A stretch of 15,982 nucleotides of DNA from Clostridia bacterium (GTDB taxonomy: Bacteria; Bacillota_A; Clostridia; Christensenellales; Aristaeellaceae). The notes under the pieces were generated by a model. It had not been told where the DNA came from. It ran no database searches and saw only the letters and a list, made by a program, of their open reading frames with translations. A program made the position numbers and the translations under genes. Shown in pieces: positions 1-5,393 of the stretch. The stretch covers positions 1 through 15,982 of the forward strand of contig JAFQIF010000115.1 of NCBI GenBank assembly GCA_017397695.1, given 5' to 3'. Numbering within the stretch: position 1 is the first letter of the stretch; each line of letters starts with the position of its first letter.

Positions 1-27
1 CATGCCGGTTACGTTGTATTGTTCCAT
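1..27 (-). CDS. copA: Copper-transport protein N-terminus, probably CopA P-type ATPase (partial)
   Basis: Only the first nine codons lie in the window; read on the minus strand from the ATG at 27-25 they give MEQYNVTGM. This matches the usual start of a heavy-metal-associated (HMA) domain, whose next residues are normally T-C-x-x-C, the Cu(I)-binding loop. A strong ribosome binding site (AAGGAGG, complement of 34-40) sits just ahead of the ATG. The gene starts 24 bases after the csoR stop on the same strand, as in csoR-copA and csoR-copZA operons of Firmicutes. A full CopA would export Cu(I) across the membrane using ATP. The fragment could equally be the small chaperone CopZ, which begins the same way; the sequence to the left is needed to decide. 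Confidence 0.6.
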
Positions 28-51
28 ATGATCCCTCCTTTGGAATGCCGG

Positions 52-363
52 TTATTTCATGAGTTTCTGTAAGGTAGAAACGAGCTCCTCAATGGTTTCA
101 TCCTTGCCGTCCCGGATGTCCTGCGCGACGCAGGTCTTGATGTGATCGGCGAGCAGCACCTTGGTAAAGCTGTTCAAGGCGGCGCTGGCAGCGGATACCT
201 GCGTGAGGATATCTGTGCAGTATGCGTCTCGCTCAACCATACCTTTGATGCCGCGGATCTGACCTTCAATGCGGTTGAGGCGTGTGATCAGATCGCGGAT
301 TTCTCTTTCGCTGCGGGCTTTCGTCTTGTGGCAGCAGCTTCCGTTTTCCATGCAATTCTCCAT
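52..363 (-). CDS. csoR: CsoR-family copper-sensing transcriptional repressor
   Basis: A 103-residue all-helical DUF156/CsoR-family repressor, the usual family length. In this family apo-protein binds the operator and Cu(I) binding releases it, switching on copper export. The three Cu(I) ligands of CsoR are visible: Cys49 (in AYCTDIL) and His74 plus Cys78 (in ADHIKTCV). The conserved first helix LITRLNRIEGQIRGI covers residues 25-39. The N-terminal tail adds Cys4, Cys10, Cys11 and His12, a common decoration in Clostridia. The ATG at 363 has an AGAGGTGA ribosome binding site about 7 bases upstream; a second in-frame ATG (Met5) is less well placed. Its promoter and operator lie directly upstream and a copper-transport gene follows. 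RcnR/FrmR relatives were considered, but the Cys-His-Cys set and this operator favour copper. Confidence 0.93.
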   Translation of the reverse strand: MENCMENGSCCHKTKARSEREIRDLITRLNRIEGQIRGIKGMVERDAYCTDILTQVSAASAALNSFTKVLLADHIKTCVAQDIRDGKDETIEELVSTLQKLMK

Positions 364-390
364 ACAATCACCTCTTTGTTAGATGCATCT

Positions 391-419
391 ATTATATACC
401 CTGATGGGGTATAATGCAA
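391..419 (-). promoter_or_regulatory. csoR promoter, TTGCAT-17-TATAAT
   Basis: On the minus strand there is a -35 TTGCAT (complement of 414-419), a 17-bp spacer (397-413) and a perfect -10 TATAAT (complement of 391-396). The csoR start codon lies about 28 bases downstream. The spacer coincides almost exactly with the operator, so a bound repressor would block RNA polymerase. Confidence 0.85.
395..413. promoter_or_regulatory. CsoR operator, perfect 7-5-7 inverted repeat
   Basis: TATACCC-TGATG-GGGTATA is a perfect inverted repeat with 7-bp arms and a 5-bp centre. The ACCC/GGGT core with AT-rich flanks matches the pseudo-palindromic operators known for CsoR proteins. It lies between the -35 and -10 elements of csoR. 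A second copy was not seen elsewhere in the window. Confidence 0.85.
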
Positions 420-423
420 TAGA

Positions 424-460
424 AAATAAAAAAAGACCTTCCGAAAATTTCCGGAAGGCC
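424..460 (-). terminator. Intrinsic terminator of mnmG
   Basis: Five bases past the mnmG stop on the minus strand, a 9-bp stem (452-460 with 435-443, one G-T pair) closes an 8-base loop. A T-rich run (complement of 424-434) follows. It separates mnmG from the csoR promoter only a few bases further on. Confidence 0.9.
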
Positions 461-465
461 AGGGA

Positions 466-2334
466 TCAATGCTTTTCGCGGTTCAGTTTTTCAAGCCATA
501 CCATCAGCACCGTTACATCACCGGGAGAGACGCCGGAGATACGGCTGGCTTCGCCCAGAGATCGAGGCTGTTGAGCAGTCAGCTTCTGCCTCGCTTCAAT
601 GCGCAGTGTGTCGAGCGTCATATAGTCAAATCCCTGCGGCAGCAGCGTGTCTTCCGCCTTGCGGAAGGCCTCCACCTGCTTGCGCTCCTTGTCCAGATAT
701 CCTTCGTAGCGCAGGAAGATATCCACCTGTTCTTCAACCGCTCGGGGAAGGGGAACCCATGCAGGATCAATCGGTTCCAGGTCTGCGTAGCAGATGCCGG
801 GACGCCGAATCAGATCAGCGGCGCATACGCTGCCCGCAGCTTCTGCTTGGCCGTGGGCAATGAGCCATGCGTCGCGTGTCCCGCTTTTGCCAATCCAGGT
901 CTTCTTGAGCCTGGCGATGGCGTCCTGCGTCCTGCCGCGCTTATCCTGCATGCGCATAAGGCGCTCGTCAGAGGCCAATCCCACGCGATGTCCGATTTCG
1001 GTCAGGCGCAGGTCGGCGTTGTCCTGCCGCAGCAGCAGGCGGTATTCGCAGCGGCTGGTCATCATCCGATAGGGCTCGTTGGTGCCCTTGGTCGTCAGGT
1101 CGTCCACCAGCACACCGGTATAGCCCTGATCGCGGCCGAGGATGATGCTCTCTTCTCCGAGGATATACTGCATGGCATTGATACCGGCAAGGATGCCCTG
1201 TGCACCTGCTTCTTCGTAGCCGCTGGTGCCGTTGATCTGTCCGGCAAAGAAGAGGCCGCGGTAAGCGCGCAGCGACAGATCCGCGCGTAGCTGCAGCGGA
1301 TCGATACATTCGTACTCGATCGCGTAGGCCAGCCTCAGCACGCGCGCTTGCCTCAGGCCCGGAATGGTGTGCAGCATGGCAATCTGCACATCCTCCGGCA
1401 GCGAGGTGGAAAGGCCCTGCACATACCATTCGTTGGTCGATAGTCCTTCCGGCTCCAAAAAGAGCTGATGGCGGTCCTTATCCGCAAAGCGCATGATCTT
1501 GTCCTCGATCGAGGGACAGTATCGTGCGCCTGTGCCTTTGATGGCGCCCTGATACATGGGTGCGCGGTGAATGTTCTCCCGGATGATACGGTGTGTTTCC
1601 TCGTTGGTATAAGTCAGGTAGCACTGCGCACGGTTTTCCAGCGTGCCGTCGGTCATGAACGAAAACGGCGTGATCACATCGTCGCCCGGCTGGGGCTCCA
1701 TTTCGTCAAAGTCGATGGAAGATTCGTCGATGCGCGGCGGCGTGCCGGTCTTGAACCGCCGAAGGGAAATCCCCAGCTTTCGCAGCGCGCCTGCCAGATG
1801 GCAGGAGGCAAGCAGTCCCTGTGGGCCGCCCATCCAGTTGGCTTCGCCGATGATGATGCGGCTATCCATGTATACGCCTGAACAGATCACAGCTGCGCGG
1901 CAGGCAATTTCAGCGCCGGTAGTGGTTTTAATGCCGGTGACGGTATTGCCATCGGTGAGGATTTCGCCGCATTCGCCCTGGCGAACTTCAAGATTCTTTT
2001 CGCCAAAGAGCGCTTTCTTCATCCGGTCCTGATAGGCGCGCTTGTCTGCCTGTGCGCGCAGGGAGTGGACAGCGGGCCCCTTGCCCGTGTTGAGCATGCG
2101 GGACTGAATGAACGTGTCGTCAATCGCCCGACCCATTTCGCCGCCCAGCGCGTCGATTTCGCGTACAAGATGTCCCTTACCCGTGCCGCCGATGGCCGGG
2201 TTGCAGGGCATAAGGGCGATGGAGTCCAGGTTCAGCGTCAGCAGCAGCGTTTTTGCGCCCATGCGCGAGCAGGCGAGCGCCGCCTCGCATCCGGCGTGGC
2301 CGGCGCCGACAACCACAATATCAAAACGATCCAT
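466..2334 (-). CDS. mnmG: tRNA uridine-5-carboxymethylaminomethyl modification enzyme MnmG (GidA)
   Basis: A 622-residue FAD protein, the normal length for MnmG. With MnmE it installs the (carboxymethyl)aminomethyl group on wobble U34 of several tRNAs in the cytoplasm. Visible motifs: the Rossmann FAD site VVVGAGHAGCEAA (GxGxxG at 10-15); MPCNPAIGGTGKGH at about 42-55 with Cys44; the second conserved cysteine in YCPSIEDK near 271; and FAGQINGTSGYEEAGAQG in the second FAD-contact region, followed by the helical C-terminal MnmE/tRNA-binding domain. The start at 2334 (MDRFD) has GGAGG five bases upstream; the open frame continues 5' to about 2910 but that part is not conserved sequence and runs through the promoter. 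In many Firmicutes mnmG sits with mnmE and rsmG near the origin; here it stands alone between a promoter and a terminator. Confidence 0.97.
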   Translation of the reverse strand: MDRFDIVVVGAGHAGCEAALACSRMGAKTLLLTLNLDSIALMPCNPAIGGTGKGHLVREIDALGGEMGRAIDDTFIQSRMLNTGKGPAVHSLRAQADKRAYQDRMKKALFGEKNLEVRQGECGEILTDGNTVTGIKTTTGAEIACRAAVICSGVYMDSRIIIGEANWMGGPQGLLASCHLAGALRKLGISLRRFKTGTPPRIDESSIDFDEMEPQPGDDVITPFSFMTDGTLENRAQCYLTYTNEETHRIIRENIHRAPMYQGAIKGTGARYCPSIEDKIMRFADKDRHQLFLEPEGLSTNEWYVQGLSTSLPEDVQIAMLHTIPGLRQARVLRLAYAIEYECIDPLQLRADLSLRAYRGLFFAGQINGTSGYEEAGAQGILAGINAMQYILGEESIILGRDQGYTGVLVDDLTTKGTNEPYRMMTSRCEYRLLLRQDNADLRLTEIGHRVGLASDERLMRMQDKRGRTQDAIARLKKTWIGKSGTRDAWLIAHGQAEAAGSVCAADLIRRPGICYADLEPIDPAWVPLPRAVEEQVDIFLRYEGYLDKERKQVEAFRKAEDTLLPQGFDYMTLDTLRIEARQKLTAQQPRSLGEASRISGVSPGDVTVLMVWLEKLNREKH

Positions 2335-2371
2335 ACGATCCTCCGTATCAATAGGGGAATAAGCAAACGAT

Positions 2372-2400
2372 ATTATAGCACAACGATTAGAATTTGTCTG
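2372..2400 (-). promoter_or_regulatory. mnmG promoter with extended -10
   Basis: On the minus strand there is an extended -10 TGC-TATAAT (TATAAT is the complement of 2372-2377, TG of the extension at 2380-2379). A weak -35, CAGACA (complement of 2395-2400), lies 17 bp upstream. The mnmG ATG is about 37 bases downstream. Confidence 0.7.
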
Positions 2401-2407
2401 CAAATCA

Positions 2408-2436
2408 TTGATCTTTTCATAATTTCTGTGTACAAT
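2408..2436 (+). promoter_or_regulatory. Candidate promoter of the merR-family gene, TTGATC-17-TACAAT
   Basis: TTGATC at 2408-2413 and TACAAT at 2431-2436 are 17 bp apart and lie about 100 bases before the chosen start. It is back to back with the mnmG promoter. The long leader that results is otherwise featureless. Confidence 0.5.
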
Positions 2437-2538
2437 CAAATTGGTTGAGAAATATGTAACGAGCGTGAAGGAATTGTTAAGTGCAGATGCAAATTGAAGA
2501 ATAAATCGAAAGTGGCTTTTGATTTGGAGGTGTCCCCC

Positions 2539-3339
2539 TTGCGCTATTCGATTGGAGATGTATCCCGCATGCTGGGCATTACAACCAGCGCATTGCATTT
2601 CTACGAGAAGGAAGGCATTATCGATACGCCGAAGGTGGAGTCCGGCAGGCGGTATTACAAGGAGGCAGATATCACCCGCCTGATCAGCGCAAAGAAGTAT
2701 CGTGTAATGGGCGTGTCCGTGCGCGATATCGCGCAGCAATTCTCGCATGACGGCATGACCGGCGAACAGGTGCTTGCGCGTGTACGCGAAAAGCGGGACG
2801 AAGCGGCACGGATGATGGAATATTATAAGAGGCTTGTGCAGGATATCGATCAGCTCATCGAGATCAGCGAAGAAGGGCTCAAAACCACGGGAAATGTGGA
2901 TATCCGTCATACGGAGGATATGCTCTGGCTCTCCGGTAGCTCAGGCAACAGGGCGCCGCTGGATAAGAATGAGCAGGAGTTCGTTCGTCTCTGGCTGGAG
3001 GCTATGCCGGCAGTCAGTGTGAGCATCTGCCGGGAGGCAAGGGCGGAGCGGGCGATTTCTTCTCTCATTGTTCCTGCTGATCGCGCGAAGGACTTTGGCT
3101 TTGAGGCGGACAACAGGAATGTGCGCCGGATTCCCGGCGGCATGGCGCTGCATGCTATCGTCGTATGCGGCGAGGAGCAGTATGACAATCCGGATGTGAT
3201 CTTCAAGCCGATTCAGGCCTTCGCCAGAGAGCACCGCTTCGTCCAGAAGGGAACAATGTGGGGCAGAATGATCTTTGCTGACTGCTCGAATGGTGTGCGC
3301 AGGCATTATTATGACACGTATATGCCCTTTGATTATTGA
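2539..3339 (+). CDS. MerR-family transcriptional regulator with GyrI/BmrR-like C-terminal domain
   Basis: A 266-residue regulator. Residues 3-28 (YSIGDVSRMLGI then LHFYEKEGI) form the MerR winged-helix DNA-binding head, followed by the wing SGRRYYKEADITRL and a charged dimerisation helix at about 75-115. The C-terminal 100 or so residues, ending HYYDTYMPF, resemble the GyrI-like small-molecule-binding fold of BmrR-type regulators. That reading is by eye and less certain than the head. I chose the TTG at 2539 because GGAGGTG lies six bases ahead and MerR proteins usually begin at this Tyr-Ser-Ile-Gly; a TTG at 2494 would add 15 residues but has no good ribosome binding site. No metal-site cysteine loop is seen, so an organic ligand is more likely than a metal. 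The next gene downstream has a 19-bp-spacer promoter of the kind MerR proteins activate, so it is the probable target. Confidence 0.85.
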   Translation: MRYSIGDVSRMLGITTSALHFYEKEGIIDTPKVESGRRYYKEADITRLISAKKYRVMGVSVRDIAQQFSHDGMTGEQVLARVREKRDEAARMMEYYKRLVQDIDQLIEISEEGLKTTGNVDIRHTEDMLWLSGSSGNRAPLDKNEQEFVRLWLEAMPAVSVSICREARAERAISSLIVPADRAKDFGFEADNRNVRRIPGGMALHAIVVCGEEQYDNPDVIFKPIQAFAREHRFVQKGTMWGRMIFADCSNGVRRHYYDTYMPFDY

Positions 3340-3360
3340 CAAAATCGATCATTTCTCATA

Positions 3361-3392
3361 GGAAAATGCAGGAAAATATGCAGAAATAATGC
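3361..3392 (+). repeat. Three imperfect A-rich direct repeats, UP-element-like
   Basis: GGAAAATGCA (3361-3370), GGAAAATATGCA (3371-3382) and GAAATAATGC (3383-3392) abut each other and end at the -35 hexamer of the flavoprotein promoter. The A-tracts fall 10-11 bp apart, in phase with the helix, and a further AAAA at 3341-3344 is about two turns upstream. This fits DNA curvature or an RNA polymerase alpha-subunit UP element. It could instead be a regulator-binding array. Confidence 0.5.
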
Positions 3393-3423
3393 TTGCTTCT
3401 AAAGTGGCTTTGTGTAGTATACT
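3393..3423 (+). promoter_or_regulatory. MerR-type promoter (19-bp spacer) of the flavoprotein gene
   Basis: TTGCTT (3393-3398) and TATACT (3418-3423) are separated by 19 bp, the overlong spacer characteristic of promoters that MerR-family proteins activate by DNA distortion. A small dyad, AAAG-TGG-CTTT (3401-3411), lies inside the spacer, though about 2 bp off its centre. The MerR gene is immediately upstream. Confidence 0.65.
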
Positions 3424-3433
3424 AGTCCAAGAC

Positions 3434-3455
3434 GATTGACAGAAACCTGTCAATC
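3434..3455 (+). promoter_or_regulatory. Perfect 9-bp inverted repeat in the flavoprotein leader
   Basis: GATTGACAG-AAAC-CTGTCAATC is perfect over 9-bp arms with a 4-base centre. Given the -10 at 3418-3423, transcription should begin near 3430, so the repeat forms the first 25 or so bases of the mRNA. It may be a stabilising 5' hairpin or an operator for a second dimeric regulator. It has no T-run and is not a terminator. Confidence 0.6.
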
Positions 3456-3477
3456 AAATAAGAAGGAGGAAGAACCT

Positions 3478-5253
3478 ATGAAGAAGATTCTTTCTGTCAT
3501 CCTGGCGCTTGCGCTCATGATGACCGCCGTTCTGGCTGTGGCTGATACCAGCTACACCGGCACCGGCAAGGGCTTTGCGGCGGATATCGCCGTCACTGTT
3601 ACCCTGGCTGACGATGGCTCCATCGCGAACGTTGTCGTCGACAGCTGCCAGGATACCCCTGGTGTTTGCGATACGGCTGTTGCCAACGTTCCGGCCATGA
3701 TGGTGGAGCTTAACTCCATCAACGTGGACACTGTTGGCGGCGCGACCTTCACCTCCAAGGGCATTCTCGAAGCCGTCAAGAACGCGCTTGAGAACGGCGG
3801 CGTGGATACCACCGCGCTGATGGAGAAGAAGGAAATCGTCGTTGAGAAGGCTGCTGACGAGACCCTCGAGGCCGACGTCGTGGTCATCGGTGCTGGCGGC
3901 GCTGGCCTGGCTGCTGCAATCACCGCTGAGCAGAACGGCGCGAACGTCATCGTCGTTGAGAAGATGCCCAAGGTTGGCGGCAACACCATCCTGGCCGGCG
4001 GCGCTGTCAATGCTGTGGAGGACCGCAGCGAGTTCGCCATTAAGCAGAATGACTCTGTGTACTGGCACTTCGCCCAGACCTATTCCGGCGGCGACTATCA
4101 GGGTGATCCGGAGCTGATCATGACCCTGGTTGAGAACGCCTATGAAGGCATCCAGTGGACCAAGGAGCTGGGCATGGAATGGCTCGGCGAGGACGCTGTC
4201 TTCACCGTTTCCGGCGGTCTGTGGCCGCGCGCCTGGAAGCCGGCGATGCCGGCTGCTACCGGTTTCTTCGATACCTACACCAAGTACATCGAGAAGACCG
4301 ACAAGATCAACCTCATGCTCAACACCAAGGCTGAGCAGATCCTGACCGACGCCAACGGCGCTGCCTGCGGCATCGTCGCTACCGGCGAGACCGGCAACAC
4401 CATCACCATCAATGCCAAGAGCGTGATCGTCGCTACCGGCGGCTTCTCCAAGAATGTCGAGCTGCGCATGGCGTACGACGCCATCTGGGGCATGCTGGAT
4501 GAGAAGGTTCTCTCTACCAACCATCCCGGCGCGACCGGCGACGGCGTCAAGATGCTCCAGCAGCTGGGCGCTGACTTCATCCAGATGGGCAACATCCAGC
4601 TCCTGCCGCTGGGCGACCCGCAGAGCGGTTCTCTCTCCGGCAACATCGAGCACGGTGTTGACTCCCGTATCTTCGTCAACAAGTCCGGCCTGCGCTACGG
4701 CGACGAGGGCGGCCGTCGTGACGACATGACCCGTGACCTGTTCGCTCAGGAAGACGCGTACATGTGGATCGTCATGGACTCCGACACCTATCCGACCGGC
4801 GACGAAGTCAACAACTTCGGCGAGACCGCGAATCAGCTGGTTGCGGCTGGCCGCGCCGTGAAGGCCGACACCCTGGATGAGCTGGCTGCGCTCATGAATG
4901 TGGACGCCGAGAACCTCAAGGCGACCATCGCTGAGTACAACCGTCACTGCATCGGCGGCGACCTCGAGGGTCAGCCGGATGAGTTTGGCCGTACCCTGTT
5001 CGGACCGGCCATCGATACCGCTCCGTTCTATGCCGGTGCCCGTGTTCCGACCGTGCACCACACCATGGGCGGCGTGCGCATCGATACCAAGTGCCGCGTT
5101 TACAATGAGAATGGCGAGATCATCGAGAACCTGTACGCCGCTGGCGAGGTTACCGGTGGTATCCACGGCACCAACCGTCTGGGCGGCAACGCGCTGAGCG
5201 ACACCATCGTCTTCGGCCGTATCGCCGGCGAATCCGCTGCTCTGTGCAAGTAA
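3478..5253 (+). CDS. Exported FMN-binding / FAD flavoprotein reductase (fumarate/urocanate reductase-like)
   Basis: 591 residues. Residues 1-22 are a Sec signal peptide ending in Ala-Val-Ala with no lipobox cysteine, so the protein is secreted or held at the cell surface. Residues about 25-105 are an FMN_bind domain; DTVGGAT (84-90) fits the ApbE flavin-transfer motif with Thr90 as likely FMN acceptor, but Gly87 stands where Ser/Thr is usual. Residues about 130-591 are a flavocytochrome c/fumarate reductase FAD domain: GAGGAG at 138-143, NKSGLRYGDEGGRRD with Arg414 aligning to the Fcc3 catalytic acid Arg402, HHTMGG at 527-532 (His527 to Fcc3 His504) and NRLGGNA with Arg567 (to Arg544). Such enzymes use a two-electron reduction of an unsaturated substrate as an electron sink. 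The usual substrate-pocket His is missing (see findings), so the substrate is unknown. The ATG at 3478 has AAGGAGGA seven bases upstream. Codons are strongly biased (AAC, GAC, ACC, CTG, CGT/CGC), implying high expression. Confidence 0.9.
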   Translation: MKKILSVILALALMMTAVLAVADTSYTGTGKGFAADIAVTVTLADDGSIANVVVDSCQDTPGVCDTAVANVPAMMVELNSINVDTVGGATFTSKGILEAVKNALENGGVDTTALMEKKEIVVEKAADETLEADVVVIGAGGAGLAAAITAEQNGANVIVVEKMPKVGGNTILAGGAVNAVEDRSEFAIKQNDSVYWHFAQTYSGGDYQGDPELIMTLVENAYEGIQWTKELGMEWLGEDAVFTVSGGLWPRAWKPAMPAATGFFDTYTKYIEKTDKINLMLNTKAEQILTDANGAACGIVATGETGNTITINAKSVIVATGGFSKNVELRMAYDAIWGMLDEKVLSTNHPGATGDGVKMLQQLGADFIQMGNIQLLPLGDPQSGSLSGNIEHGVDSRIFVNKSGLRYGDEGGRRDDMTRDLFAQEDAYMWIVMDSDTYPTGDEVNNFGETANQLVAAGRAVKADTLDELAALMNVDAENLKATIAEYNRHCIGGDLEGQPDEFGRTLFGPAIDTAPFYAGARVPTVHHTMGGVRIDTKCRVYNENGEIIENLYAAGEVTGGIHGTNRLGGNALSDTIVFGRIAGESAALCK

Positions 5254-5293
5254 GCAGCAGCTGCTGAAAAGCAAAACAGACCACTAAGGATAA

Positions 5294-5333
5294 AGGCTGC
5301 GCAGTCTTCGGGCTGCGCAGCCTGGTTTTATTT
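5294..5333 (+). terminator. Intrinsic terminator of the flavoprotein gene
   Basis: A perfect 11-bp stem (5294-5304 with 5313-5323) closes a TCTTCGGG loop, then GG and a TTTTATTT run. A 12-bp palindrome, CAGCAGCTGCTG, sits at 5255-5266 just past the stop. Confidence 0.92.
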
Positions 5334-5353
5334 GAAGGAAAAACAGGGTTATG

Positions 5354-5386
5354 CTCGAATAGTAATGCATAGTATATGCTTTCGAG
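5354..5386 (+). repeat. Inverted repeat overlapping the MATE gene ribosome binding site
   Basis: CTCGAA (5354-5359) and TTCGAG (5381-5386) are perfect complements 21 bases apart. The right arm runs into the GAGGT ribosome binding site (5385-5389) of the gene starting at 5394. It could mask the site or be chance, since a 6-bp arm is weak. I see no convincing -35/-10 pair in this gap. Confidence 0.25.
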
Positions 5387-5393
5387 GTAACAG

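Noticed and set aside
2335..2910. N-terminal extension of the mnmG reading frame
   Set aside because: It runs through the mnmG promoter and into the opposing MerR gene. Conserved MnmG sequence begins at the ATG at 2334, which has a good ribosome binding site.
3436..3477. 14-codon upstream extension of the flavoprotein
   Set aside because: It would place charged residues ahead of a normal signal peptide and would start inside the leader inverted repeat. The ATG at 3478 has an ideal ribosome binding site.
3454..5274. A 606-codon open frame antisense to the flavoprotein gene
   Set aside because: It mirrors the sense gene and is explained by its strong codon bias, which avoids codons that would read as stops on the other strand. 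The translation is repetitive Val/Asp/Leu-rich sequence with no family resemblance and no ribosome binding site logic.
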